Source: Photobacterium rosenbergii (GTDB lineage Bacteria > Pseudomonadota > Gammaproteobacteria > Enterobacterales > Vibrionaceae). Taken from it: a stretch of 64,000 nt of DNA. Made by a program: the position numbers and the translations under genes. A model generated the notes under the pieces. The model was not told the DNA's origin, searched no databases, and worked only from the letters and a program-made list of their open reading frames with translations. How positions within the stretch are numbered: the stretch's first letter is position 1; every line of letters starts with the position of its first letter. The stretch lies in contig NZ_PYMB01000009.1 in NCBI RefSeq assembly GCF_003026455.1, positions 1 through 64,000 on the forward strand. The letters run 5' to 3'. This document shows positions 18,365-27,138 of this stretch, piece by piece.

Positions 18365-18373
18365 TTATCCACA
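18365..18373 (+). promoter_or_regulatory. DnaA box
   Basis: TTATCCACA, the strong-affinity consensus, 16 bases after the last phased iteron core. A DnaA box beside the iterons is a known feature of ori2. Confidence 0.9.
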
Positions 18374-18463
18374 GCCGATTCTTTATCTCTGGGTATAAAA
18401 ACAAGGTTTAGCGGTTCCAAGCGCGGTTTGGACTGGCAATTCGGGCTTTTTGAAGCCGGAAAA

Positions 18464-18988
18464 ATGATCATGGTTGTGTCTTTCGAGCGGCTTTCAACTC
18501 TATCAAGCGATATTAGTTTGTATTGGAGGCGCTATTTTGACCAAAGTTGATTTGACACTTTCCGTATTCTACTTAGCTTTTAACATGTGTCCGGCGTGGA
18601 AAGATGATCAAGATTTTGGTTATGCATTTCAATTTTGAACTAAAGTGCCGATTTACAGGCGATTTGGTTCTCGACTCAGTGGATATTTATGCGCTAAACC
18701 CTTATCAGACCTACACTCACCGTAAATTGTCCGTGATTTTCCATGCTTTCGGGGCCTTGTTCAGAGTCACCGATTTACACCCCCATCCACTTGATCATTT
18801 TTCCGATCCTTCTGTCTCGTTGTCAGCAACATTATATTGATATCTTTTTCCTTGATCATGCTTCGTGATCTGGCATGTCAGCAAGGAACGATGATCAAGA
18901 GTATGCGGATTGGTTTTAAGTAAGATCATGAGATTGAGCAATTTCATGCTGATCGTTTTGTGTCTCGATAAGGTGGATTATATGATCA
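18464..18988. repeat. Dispersed RctB iterons in the regulatory half of the origin
   Basis: Further ATGATCA cores occur at 18464, 18604, 18891 and 18982 on the plus strand and, inverted, at 18792 and 18853. The copy at 18885-18899 reads GGAACGATGATCAAG, the same extended form as in the remote cluster at 36.2-37.7 kb. In V. cholerae such extra sites in the inc/rctA region restrain initiation through RctB binding and handcuffing; that role is inferred here. Confidence 0.8.
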
Positions 18989-19010
18989 TGATGAAATTGA
19001 GTGATTTCAT
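18928..19010. repeat. Two copies of a 20-base inverted repeat
   Basis: Copy one at 18928-18947 has arms ATGAGAT and ATTTCAT; copy two at 18991-19010 has perfect arms ATGAAAT and ATTTCAT around TGAGTG. They are 63 bases apart, six helical turns, and each is preceded by a GATCATG element. Their size and place suggest counterparts of the 29/39-mer RctB sites of V. cholerae, but I cannot match them base for base to those. Confidence 0.5.
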
Positions 19011-19138
19011 CCTCTTTTGGGTCGGTTTCCCAAGTTAACCGTCATCATCGGGTTTTGGTATGAAATGTAATCAAACTGGCACCCTCCGTAAAATAGCCAT
19101 TAATTATCACGCTTCCGGTAAATATCTCCCAAAAGTGG

Positions 19139-19153
19139 ATTTACATTGTAAAA
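19139..19153. promoter_or_regulatory. parS2 centromere site 1
   Basis: A-TTTACA-T-TGTAAA-A fits the Vibrionaceae chromosome-2 consensus NTTTACANTGTAAAN fully. It lies at the parA2 end of the origin, where ParB2 binding could affect both segregation and origin regulation. Confidence 0.9.
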
Positions 19154-19361
19154 TAGTGACGCTGTAACACTTTTATTTTGTCAGGTATTTCAAGTTAATC
19201 ACCCTCGATTTAAGATAAAAATTTAATGGGAAACGTCGGTTTTTTGCTCTTGTTAAAGCTTTATGCTGAGATAAATATCACATGGTGTTGTTCAGCTTTT
19301 TATTGTTTTGGTGTTTTTTTGCTGTACAATAAAACAAAATGTTTCAAGGTGAATAAAGACA

Positions 19362-20576
19362 ATGAACAGGGAACAAACCATAGACAATTTGCTCAATATC
19401 GCCGAGCAGACGAAGCAGGTCCAGGCGGACCGTATTGAGATTGTATTGGAAGAGCGCCGTGAAGAAGCGTTTCCCCCAATGTCGAAGGCATTGATGGAAA
19501 GTCGTTCTGGCCTCACCCGTCGTAAACTTGATGATGCGATTTCTCGCATGGAAGCCAATGGCCATCAATTTACCAAAAATAATGCCAACCACTATTCCAT
19601 TAGCCTGGAAGAAGCCCATCAGTTGATGGAAGCGACCAAAAAGCCTGCTTTTTACGAACGTGAAGGTGCTGGCCGTAAACCATGGATTGTTAATGTCCAG
19701 AACCAGAAAGGTGGTACGGGCAAGTCAATGACAGCTGTTCACCTTGCTGCGTGTTTGGCGCTTGATTTGGATAAGCGATACCGTATCTGCTTGATTGACT
19801 TGGATCCTCAGGGGTCATTGCGTCTATTCCTTAACCCGCAGATCAGTGTCGGTGATCAGGAAACTATCTATTCTGCAGTCGATGTGATGTTGGAAAATGT
19901 GCCGGAGGGGCAGGATATTGACAAAGAATTCCTGATGGGGAATGTTGTCATGCCTACCCAGTACCCTAACTTGAAAACCATTGCAGCGTTCCCTGAAGAT
20001 GCCATGTTTAATGCTGATGCATGGCAGGATCTTGCAGAAAACCAAGACTTGAATATCGTTCGTTTGCTCAAAGAAAAAGTGATCGACCCGATTGCTGACG
20101 AGTTCGATATCATCATGATTGATACCGGCCCGCACATTGATCCATTGGTTTGGAACGCTATGTATGCCTCTAATGCCTTGATCATTCCATGTGCAGCCAA
20201 GCGTCTTGACTGGGCCTCAACGGTTAACTTTTTCCAGCATTTACCGACAGTTTATGAGATGTTCCCCGAAGATTGGCATGGTTTGGAGTTTATCCGCCTG
20301 ATGCCAACTATGTTTGAGGATGACAACAAAAAGCAGGTATCGGTACTGACCGAAATGAATTACCTGCTTCGAGATCAAGTCATGATGGCAACGGTACCGC
20401 GTAGCCGTGCTTTCGAGACTTGTGCCGATACCTACAGCACTGTGTTCGACCTAACGGCAGCCGAATTTGAAGGGGGTAAGAAGACCCTTTCGACAGCGCA
20501 AGAAGCGATCCAACGTGTTGGCCTTGAGTTAGAGCGTGTAATGCACTCTCACTGGGCTAACCTGAACCGGGAGTAA
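19362..20576 (+). CDS. parA2: ParA2, chromosome-2 partition ATPase
   Basis: A 404-residue ParA of the plasmid-like type with an extended N-terminal DNA-binding region. That region (about residues 1-105) contains a predicted winged helix (MSKALMESRSGLTRRKLDDA). The deviant Walker A motif KGGTGKS is at residues 116-122, followed by the Walker A' segment ICLIDLDPQGSLRLF and Walker B IIMIDTGPHIDP. By family it forms ATP-dependent filaments on DNA and positions the ori2 region through ParB2-parS2. It is first gene of the parAB operon and begins next to the origin, as in V. cholerae. The ATG at 19362 fits the usual N-terminus. Confidence 0.96.
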   Translation: MNREQTIDNLLNIAEQTKQVQADRIEIVLEERREEAFPPMSKALMESRSGLTRRKLDDAISRMEANGHQFTKNNANHYSISLEEAHQLMEATKKPAFYEREGAGRKPWIVNVQNQKGGTGKSMTAVHLAACLALDLDKRYRICLIDLDPQGSLRLFLNPQISVGDQETIYSAVDVMLENVPEGQDIDKEFLMGNVVMPTQYPNLKTIAAFPEDAMFNADAWQDLAENQDLNIVRLLKEKVIDPIADEFDIIMIDTGPHIDPLVWNAMYASNALIIPCAAKRLDWASTVNFFQHLPTVYEMFPEDWHGLEFIRLMPTMFEDDNKKQVSVLTEMNYLLRDQVMMATVPRSRAFETCADTYSTVFDLTAAEFEGGKKTLSTAQEAIQRVGLELERVMHSHWANLNRE

Positions 20577-20583
20577 TTAACGG

Positions 20584-21558
20584 ATGGCGATTAAAACCAA
20601 AGATCTGAATGCGCGCTTGTTCGGCAAAGCGGACAAGCGGCGAGCAACTACGCCAACGGAAGCCCAGACCGCCGCCCGCGACAAGGCGTCGGTGATTGAG
20701 CTGGCAGTTGCTGGCGAGGAAACCGTTGCGTTTGAATTGGTTAAAATCCAGGCCAATCAGGTCGCTGAAAAAACACGTGTTTTTGCTGAAAATGCCCGTG
20801 AGCAGGCCTTCCTGAACGAACATGCACTGGCTGATATTCTTAATACGCTCAAAGATCGCGGTCAACAATACCCTGCAGTGGGCCGTTGGCTTGATGATGG
20901 CCGGATTGAAGTCCTTGACGGTAGCCGCCGTCGCATGTCGTGTATCCTGGCCGAGAAAGATTTCCTTATCTATGTCGGTAAAGGGATTAACAGCGAACAT
21001 GCTAAGTTCTTGTCAGATGTAGCAAATGCACATAAACCTTTATCGCTTTTTGAGCGCGGGAAGGAAATGCAGGCGTTGCTTGATGCTGGCAAAGTCGCTG
21101 ATCAAAAAGAATTGGCAAAATATTGCCAGTGCAGCGAAGCCTTAGTCAGTGGTGCGTTGAAAGCGGCTTCATTGCCAATGGAGCTTTTGATGGCTTACCC
21201 AAGTGTCGGTGAACTTGGTCGTCCGACTATCGTCAAATTGCACCGTTTATTCTTCGGCCTTAGCACGGATCAGCAAAAGTTGTTTGTCAGCGAGATCTCA
21301 TCCGGTGATGAGGCGATGTGGAAAAGTATTGATGCCTCAGGCATTACTCGTATTACCCGCGAAGTGACCGGCAAACTTGAGCAGATCGGTGAAACGCTGC
21401 AGCCTAAAGTCGAAGTAGAGAAGCCGAAGCCTCAAGATTTGATCAAAGGGAAAATCAGCTACCTGCGTGACGGCGATAAACTTCAACTTAAATTGAAGAA
21501 GCTGACTGAACGCCAGGCTGATGAAATCCTTTCTTACCTGGCTGATTACCTGAAGTAA
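20584..21558 (+). CDS. parB2: ParB2, chromosome-2 centromere-binding protein
   Basis: A 324-residue ParB-family CTPase and DNA-binding protein. After a basic N-terminus that would contact ParA2, the ParB/Srx core shows VGRWLDDGRIEVLDGSRRRM (the conserved G-S-R-R box). A helix-turn-helix follows in KELAKYCQCSEALVSGALKA, and a C-terminal dimerisation region ends the protein. It starts seven bases after parA2 and is closed by the terminator at 21615-21643. Five matches to the parS2 consensus lie within about 5.5 kb, at 19139, 24575, 24646, 27060 and 27078. Confidence 0.95.
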   Translation: MAIKTKDLNARLFGKADKRRATTPTEAQTAARDKASVIELAVAGEETVAFELVKIQANQVAEKTRVFAENAREQAFLNEHALADILNTLKDRGQQYPAVGRWLDDGRIEVLDGSRRRMSCILAEKDFLIYVGKGINSEHAKFLSDVANAHKPLSLFERGKEMQALLDAGKVADQKELAKYCQCSEALVSGALKAASLPMELLMAYPSVGELGRPTIVKLHRLFFGLSTDQQKLFVSEISSGDEAMWKSIDASGITRITREVTGKLEQIGETLQPKVEVEKPKPQDLIKGKISYLRDGDKLQLKLKKLTERQADEILSYLADYLK

Positions 21559-21614
21559 TGGCCGTAGCCTTCAATCGTGCAGGTTAGCACCAAGTCAGTT
21601 GATAATTTCACTGT

Positions 21615-21643
21615 AAACCACGCTTAAGGGCGTGGTTTTTTTT
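21615..21643 (+). terminator. parAB2 operon terminator
   Basis: Arms AAACCACGC and GCGTGGTTT around TTAAGG, followed by a long T run, 56 bases after the parB2 stop codon. Confidence 0.92.
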
Positions 21644-21700
21644 CGCACCGCTATCGGCATATTGGTATTATCAAATTGTTGTTTGCCATTGAGTCATAGC

Positions 21701-23827
21701 ATGTCCCAACTTTCTCTTTTTTGCCGTACGCTTGCCGAGCGTGCGGCCCAGCAAAATATCCGACACCTTGTAGTCGCCAAGGGCGGTAAAGCGTGGTCGG
21801 AAAAAGTGGTTGAAGCCTTCAGCCAGCACTACGCTGATAAACTTTTCTGTGGTGAGCCATTGATTGATGGCTCCGAAAGTATTCCCTTCAAAAAAGCCAA
21901 GTTGTGGTTGGGCAGAGAATGCCAGATGCTCACAATCAACGGCCATCACGGTATTGATGCACAAGCTTTAGGTGCCTTGTCTGGTACCGTAGTCGGTGGT
22001 GGGGTTCTATTACTCTTATTGCCAGATGAATGGTTTGAGCAAACAGACTCTCACTTCTGTCAGCGTCTTAATCATCTTTTGCAGCACAATAGCGTTGTTT
22101 GGTTGGAGGCCAAGCAACCTTTACCCCCATTACCGGATGCCGATTGTGTGCTGGCAGCAATGGTCAGTGAAACAGAATCAGCGCCATTAGAAGATGTTCC
22201 TTTACCTTTTGGCGCGTTGACGGCTTGTCAGGTTGGTGCGGTGGAGGCCATCCGTAAAGTTGTTACTGGGCACCGTAAACGACCATTAGTGTTAACCGCA
22301 GATCGCGGGCGAGGAAAATCAGCAGCCCTTGGTTTGGCTGCTGCCAGTTTATTAGCCGAACGCGATATCCACATTGTTGTTACGGCACCTTCCTACCTTG
22401 CTAGCCAAACCGTTTTCCAGCATGTTGCCGAGCAGTTTGGTTTAGTTTTTTCGCAGCAAAAACGACTTGAGGTTGGTCAAGGGTGTATCGAATTTATCGC
22501 ACCGGACGCATTATTGACTGAGCTTCCATCTGCTGATGTCGTGTTTGTCGATGAAGCTGCAGCTATCCCGTCACCGGTACTTCAATCTTTGTTGGCAGCT
22601 TTTAATCGTTTGGTTTTTTCAAGCACGGTTCATGGTTACGAAGGGACTGGTCGCGGTTTTGCGGTTAAGTTTCGTCAGCAACTGGACAGTGTCATGCCGC
22701 AGTGGCGTGGCGTTGAGATGAAGCAAGCCATCCGCTGGGCTGATAATGATCCGTTGGAAAAATGGATTTTCAATGCGCTGTTGTTGGATGCGGAGATTGA
22801 AACCACCGGACTTGATCCAGCTACTGCAAGTTATGAATATCTAGATAAAGCTCAGCTACTAAGTTCACCGGTTTTATTGTCTTCACTCTTTGGCTTGCTG
22901 GTCAATGCCCATTACCAGACTTCGCCTGCGGACTTAGTGAACTTGCTCGATGATGATGCCCTGCACATTTGGTTGTGCCGCAATGGCGAACACGTACTTG
23001 GCTGTTGTTTAATTGTTGATGAAGGTGGTTTTAGTAAAGAGCTTGCGCAGCAAGTGTTGCTTGGTAAACGTAGGCCTCGTGGCCACCTGCTTGCCCAATC
23101 ACTTGCAGCTCATCTCGGTATTGTTGAAGGGGCCATTCAACGTTCAGGCCGGATCCTTCGTATTGCTGTCCATCCAGATTTTCAACAGCAAGGAATTGGT
23201 CAACAGCTATTGGCCTCTGTTCGTGGGTGGGCATCATCCCGTTATGATTTTATCGGTACCAGTTTTGGTTATGTGCCAGAGCTTTTGCTTTTTTGGCAGC
23301 GTGCCGGCTACCAACCTGTTCGCCTTGGATTACAGAAAGATGCTGCAAGCGGTTATCCTTCACTGTTGTGTGTACTACCTATTAGTGATGGTAGTCAGCT
23401 GTGGTTTCCTCAAGCCAGGATATTATTTGCTGCAGGGTTAATGGTGAATGCCTGCGAAGCGTTCAAAGAGATGCCAACTGAAGAGCTTCTGCCCCTTTTG
23501 CTTGATTCTGCTTCTCTTCATCCCATTCCCACATCACTGCCTCATGAATGGGTTGAACAGCAGCTGTATTTATTTGGCGTCGGCGGGTTGGGTTATGAAT
23601 TAGTGCTACCCGTTTTGCAGCAGTATGTTTGGCAACGATTAGCAAGCTCTACGAATCTATCTCAGCTTTCATCATTTAACTTAGTCGTTGCTAAGGTCAT
23701 CCAACGTAAATCTTGGGGCGATATAGTTAGCCAATTCAACTTCACCGGCCGTAAGCAAGCCGAGCAAGCACTGCGTGATCTTGTCAGTGCTGATATCCAT
23801 AATCATTCTTTAGCAAGGAGCGAGTAA
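21701..23827 (+). CDS. tmcA: tRNA(Met) cytidine acetyltransferase TmcA
   Basis: A 708-residue enzyme that makes N4-acetylcytidine at the wobble position of elongator tRNA-Met using acetyl-CoA and ATP. Domains in order: N-terminal DUF1726-like region; RecA-like helicase core with Walker A DRGRGKSA (about residues 201-208) and the DEAA box ([13 protein letters not shown]); GNAT acetyltransferase domain with [20 protein letters not shown]; and a C-terminal tRNA-binding tail. ATG at 21701 gives the normal start MSQLSLF; the longer GTG frame would begin within the parAB terminator. Its stop overlaps the start of the PHP phosphatase gene, so the two are co-translated. Confidence 0.93.
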   Translation: MSQLSLFCRTLAERAAQQNIRHLVVAKGGKAWSEKVVEAFSQHYADKLFCGEPLIDGSESIPFKKAKLWLGRECQMLTINGHHGIDAQALGALSGTVVGGGVLLLLLPDEWFEQTDSHFCQRLNHLLQHNSVVWLEAKQPLPPLPDADCVLAAMVSETESAPLEDVPLPFGALTACQVGAVEAIRKVVTGHRKRPLVLTADRGRGKSAALGLAAASLLAERDIHIVVTAPSYLASQTVFQHVAEQFGLVFSQQKRLEVGQGCIEFIAPDALLTELPSADVVFVDEAAAIPSPVLQSLLAAFNRLVFSSTVHGYEGTGRGFAVKFRQQLDSVMPQWRGVEMKQAIRWADNDPLEKWIFNALLLDAEIETTGLDPATASYEYLDKAQLLSSPVLLSSLFGLLVNAHYQTSPADLVNLLDDDALHIWLCRNGEHVLGCCLIVDEGGFSKELAQQVLLGKRRPRGHLLAQSLAAHLGIVEGAIQRSGRILRIAVHPDFQQQGIGQQLLASVRGWASSRYDFIGTSFGYVPELLLFWQRAGYQPVRLGLQKDAASGYPSLLCVLPISDGSQLWFPQARILFAAGLMVNACEAFKEMPTEELLPLLLDSASLHPIPTSLPHEWVEQQLYLFGVGGLGYELVLPVLQQYVWQRLASSTNLSQLSSFNLVVAKVIQRKSWGDIVSQFNFTGRKQAEQALRDLVSADIHNHSLARSE

Positions 23828-24570
23828 TGAAATTTGTTGTCGATACCCATAGCCACACTGTTTCAAGTGGGCATGCTTATAGCACGGTATTGGAAAATGC
23901 TGCGGCTGCCGCAGAGAAAGGCCTGCAACTTTTATGTGTGACTGACCATGCTTCTTCAATGCCCGGCGCTCCTCATTTTTGGCACTTTGCCAATCAGAAG
24001 GTGTTACCTCGTTTTCTCCATGGCGTGGGGATCTTACGTGGTGTCGAAGCAAATATCATGAACACAGATGGTGAGATTGATATCTTGCCTAAAGTTGAAG
24101 AAAAGTTGGATTGGATTTTAGCTAGTTTTCACGAACCCGTTTTTACGCCGTCATCACGTGAATTACATACACAAGCCTTGCTCAATGTAATTCGCTCCGG
24201 CCGTGTCGATGCTCTGGGACATTTAGGGAATCCCAATTTTGATTTTGATTTCGAACAGGTGCTTGCAGCAGCGGCCGATGCCAATGTTTTGATCGAGATA
24301 AATAACTCTTCTCTGTCTGGGTCCCGGGTAGGTAGCCAACCTCGATGTGAGCGTATCGCCGAGATAGGTAAAGAAGTTGGCGTGAAATTTACCACTGGTT
24401 CTGATGCACACTTCGCTTATGATGTGGGTAAGTTTGATTCTGCGTTAGCGCTGTTTGAGAAAACCAAGGTTGATGAGTCGAGTATTGTCACGACAAGTGC
24501 TTCACGATTCTTGGATTTCTTGCATCAACGAGGACGTGAACCAATTAGTGAATTTCAGCCATTAAGATAA
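23827..24570 (+). CDS. PHP-domain phosphatase, YcdX family
   Basis: A 247-residue metal-dependent phosphatase of the PHP superfamily, similar along its length to E. coli YcdX. Metal ligands are visible in [15 protein letters not shown] (motif I), [17 protein letters not shown] (motif II), [22 protein letters not shown], and the C-terminal [11 protein letters not shown]. YcdX has a trinuclear zinc site and is linked to swarming in E. coli; the natural substrate is not settled. The ATG overlaps the tmcA stop by one base (TAATG). A terminator and two parS2 sites follow directly. Confidence 0.9.
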   Translation: MKFVVDTHSHTVSSGHAYSTVLENAAAAAEKGLQLLCVTDHASSMPGAPHFWHFANQKVLPRFLHGVGILRGVEANIMNTDGEIDILPKVEEKLDWILASFHEPVFTPSSRELHTQALLNVIRSGRVDALGHLGNPNFDFDFEQVLAAAADANVLIEINNSSLSGSRVGSQPRCERIAEIGKEVGVKFTTGSDAHFAYDVGKFDSALALFEKTKVDESSIVTTSASRFLDFLHQRGREPISEFQPLR

Positions 24571-24574
24571 GCTG

Positions 24575-24589
24575 ATTTACACTGTAAAT
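24575..24589. promoter_or_regulatory. parS2 centromere site 2
   Basis: A-TTTACA-C-TGTAAA-T, a full consensus match, five bases after the stop codon of the PHP phosphatase gene. Confidence 0.92.
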
Positions 24590-24612
24590 TTCAGTATTGG
24601 TTATTTCACGAA

Positions 24613-24636
24613 AGGCAGCGTTGGCTGCCTTTTTTT
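24613..24636 (+). terminator. Terminator of the tmcA-ycdX operon
   Basis: Arms AGGCAGC and GCTGCCT with a GTTG loop and a T run, lying between parS2 sites 2 and 3. Confidence 0.92.
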
Positions 24637-24645
24637 ATTGTTGGA

Positions 24646-24660
24646 ATTTACACTGTAAAT
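24646..24660. promoter_or_regulatory. parS2 centromere site 3
   Basis: A-TTTACA-C-TGTAAA-T, identical to site 2 over all 15 bases and 71 bases from it. Confidence 0.92.
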
Positions 24661-24699
24661 CCTACCTAAGAGTCTAATGTGATCCAAATTTGAATTAGT

Positions 24700-24726
24700 T
24701 TGTCTTGTTGACTACGGTTATATAAT
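24700..24726 (+). promoter_or_regulatory. Candidate sigma-70 promoter
   Basis: A perfect -10 box TATAAT at 24721-24726 with a poor -35 (TTGTCT at 24700, spacer 15, or one base to the left). It would serve the hypothetical gene at 24815 with a leader of roughly 80 bases. Confidence 0.4.
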
Positions 24727-24814
24727 CCCCGCAATATTTGTGGCTTGTTAGGGAAGCAACTTTCCTAACTGTTTGCTCGTAGTGGCAGTCTCAAAATAAT
24801 AATAAGGAGAGAGC

Positions 24815-25219
24815 ATGAGTTTAGTTAAAGATTTATCCCCTGCGCTAAAAGAATTGTTTCATCCCTCCCTTTATAACGATGCCTGCGTTGAAAAATGCTT
24901 TTCTGTTGGACGAGGAGGGATCGCTGGTCGGCTATATGGGCACTTACTGAGCAGCGGCGAAACCATTGATAGCCATGACGCAGGAATCAAGGTGACGGCT
25001 AACCGCCTTAGCCGACAGTGTATCTATATTGAATCTTCCGCAGTATTACCGCTTACCGCTTGTTACCAGCTTTATCTACAGCCGGTAGGTATGCTGGAGG
25101 GATTCCTGCGCAAAGATGCTATCTCGGTAAACAAGAAGCACCCCTCGCACCATAGTTATATTTTTGTCACTGATAGCTGGCTCAGCGAACAACAGATTAA
25201 AGCAATTGCTCTAGTCTGA
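24815..25219 (+). CDS. Hypothetical protein (134 aa)
   Basis: A soluble protein of 134 residues that I do not recognise. It begins MSLVKDLSPALKELFHPSLY and has no signal peptide or membrane helix. The middle (GRLYGHLLSSGETIDSHDAG) and the C-terminal SYIFVTDSWLSEQQIKAI suggest a compact alpha/beta fold. The ribosome site AAGGAGAG is strong, and a TATAAT box lies 90 bases upstream, so expression is likely. It is alone between a terminator and the FapA/DUF342 gene. No function is proposed. Confidence 0.7.
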   Translation: MSLVKDLSPALKELFHPSLYNDACVEKCFSVGRGGIAGRLYGHLLSSGETIDSHDAGIKVTANRLSRQCIYIESSAVLPLTACYQLYLQPVGMLEGFLRKDAISVNKKHPSHHSYIFVTDSWLSEQQIKAIALV

Positions 25220-25317
25220 TCTGCCATCAATTACTTGCAATAACCAATATGCAATCTATTGTTTATGATAAGGCTATAGATGTTTTTCAGATAAAATTGT
25301 GACTTAACAAATACTTG

Positions 25318-25333
25318 GTAACGGTTTCGTTAC
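25318..25333. promoter_or_regulatory. Inverted repeat upstream of the DUF342 gene
   Basis: GTAACG-GTTT-CGTTAC has perfect six-base arms and lies 62 bases before the start codon. It could be an operator; no partner regulator is evident. Confidence 0.3.
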
Positions 25334-25394
25334 TGTACTATTGAGGAGCTACATTACGTTCAGTGTTCGCTAATAGCAGTTAAAAGGAGTTGAT

Positions 25395-27047
25395 ATGGCA
25401 GAACTTTTTCTGCGTATCTCTGATGATGGACAATCAGTGTTATTCGCGGCGACCCCCAGCCAAGAATCGGTTCCGACGAGGGAATTGTTACTCGAACAGC
25501 TTCATCGCCTTGGGGCTGGGGCATTTTATCTCTACGAAAAAGCTATAGATTCAGCACTAGCGACAACGTCCCCTGACCATCAACTCGATGTTGATAGTGC
25601 ACCAATGGACCCTATCGTTATCGCTGAAAGGCGCGATGCAAGCTTAGTGGTTAAGGCAGACCCCGATTTTATGCGCGCCTCTATCACCGTTATTGCACCT
25701 TTTGGCGGTAACCCTCTTATGGGGGCTGATATTCTTGAAGCCCTCAAGCAAAACCGCATTGTGAAAGGCATCCGTAAAACCCAGCTTCATCAGTTGCTTG
25801 AGCAAACACAACAGCTGGCACCTGGTGAAAAGCTTACCCTTCCCATTGCCTTTGGCCGCTTGCCTGAACATGGACGCGACGCGCGTTTTGAACCCTTAGT
25901 TGAAGACGCCAGTCACCGTATACTCAAGCCTAAACTTGGCGATGATGGCAAGGTGGATATGCTTGATTTAGGTGAGCTCGTTACGGTTAAAGTCGGCCAA
26001 CCCTTGCTGAAACGTATTCCAGCTACAGAAGGTGTGCCAGGTTTTACTGTCCAGGGTAAAGTTTTGCCGTCCAAGCCTGGTAAAGACAGTGAATTTCAAC
26101 CGGGTGAAGGCACGATGATAAGTGACCAAGACCCTAACCTTCTATTGGCTGAGCAGTCAGGAATTCCAGTCCGTAAAGGCCGGGGAATGCAGGTTGATGA
26201 AGCATTGACCTTGAAAGGGGTAAATGTTGCTACTGGACACATTCATTTCGATGGCAGCATACTCATTACCGGTGATGTAACACCGGGAATGCGTGTTTCT
26301 GCCACTGGTAATATCACGGTAGCTGGATTTGTTGAATTGGCTGAGCTGAAAGCCGGTGGTGATATCTCTATTATCAAAGGGATAATAGGACGCAAACAAC
26401 ATGACGCCAAGCTAGCGTGTAAGGTTGAAGCCAAAGGCAATGTAACCAGTAAATTTGCCCAATTCGCTGAAATTTCTTGTGGCCAGAACGCACAGTTCAC
26501 GCTTCATGTTATGCACTGTGTGATCCGGGCCGAAGGTGAAGTTGTTGTGATGGATCAGTTCAAGCGCCAGGGGACGCTGAGTGGGGGAATCACTGAAGCG
26601 GGATACAGTATCCGTACCGTAAACCTCGGCGCCCTCGCGGGTATCCCAACCGTGGTTAATGCGTTTACCAAGTTTGAATACCTCCAGCAGCAAGTGCAGG
26701 ACAAGCATCGAGATTACCAAATAGAACTTCAGAATGTCGAAAAGATAAGGCAGGCACAGCTTAAGTTACTCAAACTGCCTGAACATAAGCGTCCAGTGGA
26801 ATTAAGCGAGCGTATCCAGCATGCAGCTGAACAGCACAAATCACAAATAACGTACTTGGAAGCGGATTATCAGCAACTCCGTGATGAGTATGAAGAGCTG
26901 CGAACTCGGGTCACGATTACTGCTTTTAATCGTTTATATTCAGGTGTACAGAGTCAGCTTGAAAAAGAAAAACTAGTAATAGATCAAGACCACGGCCCTT
27001 CCAAACTTCATATTTCAGAGCAGACATTCCAGTGTTCCCCACTTTAG
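25395..27047 (+). CDS. FapA/DUF342 family protein
   Basis: A 550-residue protein of the FapA (DUF342) family. The N-terminal 170 residues are a mixed region. They are followed by the repetitive right-handed beta-helix-like core typical of the family (for example GKVLPSKPGKDSEFQPGEGT, HIHFDGSILITGDVTPGMRV and GNITVAGFVELAELKAGGDI). A C-terminal coiled coil lies at about residues 430-525, rich in Q, E, K and L. In V. vulnificus a FapA protein affects flagellation through the sugar-transport protein EIIA-Glc; whether this paralogue does so is unknown. A strong ribosome site (AAAAGGAG) precedes ATG. Two parS2 sites lie just after the stop. Confidence 0.85.
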   Translation: MAELFLRISDDGQSVLFAATPSQESVPTRELLLEQLHRLGAGAFYLYEKAIDSALATTSPDHQLDVDSAPMDPIVIAERRDASLVVKADPDFMRASITVIAPFGGNPLMGADILEALKQNRIVKGIRKTQLHQLLEQTQQLAPGEKLTLPIAFGRLPEHGRDARFEPLVEDASHRILKPKLGDDGKVDMLDLGELVTVKVGQPLLKRIPATEGVPGFTVQGKVLPSKPGKDSEFQPGEGTMISDQDPNLLLAEQSGIPVRKGRGMQVDEALTLKGVNVATGHIHFDGSILITGDVTPGMRVSATGNITVAGFVELAELKAGGDISIIKGIIGRKQHDAKLACKVEAKGNVTSKFAQFAEISCGQNAQFTLHVMHCVIRAEGEVVVMDQFKRQGTLSGGITEAGYSIRTVNLGALAGIPTVVNAFTKFEYLQQQVQDKHRDYQIELQNVEKIRQAQLKLLKLPEHKRPVELSERIQHAAEQHKSQITYLEADYQQLRDEYEELRTRVTITAFNRLYSGVQSQLEKEKLVIDQDHGPSKLHISEQTFQCSPL

Positions 27048-27059
27048 TGGGTTGCGCTG

Positions 27060-27074
27060 ATTTACAGTGTAAAT
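27060..27074. promoter_or_regulatory. parS2 centromere site 4
   Basis: A-TTTACA-G-TGTAAA-T, a full consensus match just after the DUF342 gene. Confidence 0.92.
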
Positions 27075-27077
27075 TTG

Positions 27078-27092
27078 ATTTACACTGTAAAT
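27078..27092. promoter_or_regulatory. parS2 centromere site 5
   Basis: A-TTTACA-C-TGTAAA-T, 18 bases (start to start) from site 4. The tandem pair sits in the gap between two converging genes. Confidence 0.92.
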
Positions 27093-27138
27093 CACCTTCC
27101 AGCGTTCATCTCCCCCAACCGTCTCCTTAACCAAAATG

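Larger units (their letters stand above)
18026..19361. other. Replication origin of chromosome 2 (oriCII/ori2)
   Basis: This 1336-base non-coding region lies between rctB and parA2. From left to right it holds the rctB promoter side, an AT-rich tract with regular TGAT repeats, six iterons phased at exactly 23 bases, a perfect DnaA box, and a looser set of single iterons and inverted repeats (18464-19010). It ends with a parS2 site and the parA2 promoter. The ATGATCA cores each contain a GATC Dam site, consistent with methylation-dependent RctB binding known in V. cholerae. The right half corresponds in position to the regulatory rctA/inc region of V. cholerae. Open frames inside it are not credible genes. 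Confidence 0.95.

Noticed and set aside
18604..18840. A 78-codon open frame inside the origin, starting within an iteron
   Set aside because: No ribosome-binding site, unlike any known protein, and the region corresponds to the non-coding regulatory part of ori2.
19226..19438. A 70-codon frame overlapping the parA2 start
   Set aside because: It runs into parA2 in another frame and has a composition typical of AT-rich promoter DNA.
21605..21618. A parS2-like sequence after parB2
   Set aside because: ATTTCACTGTAAAC lacks one base of the left half-site, so it does not fit the 15-base consensus.
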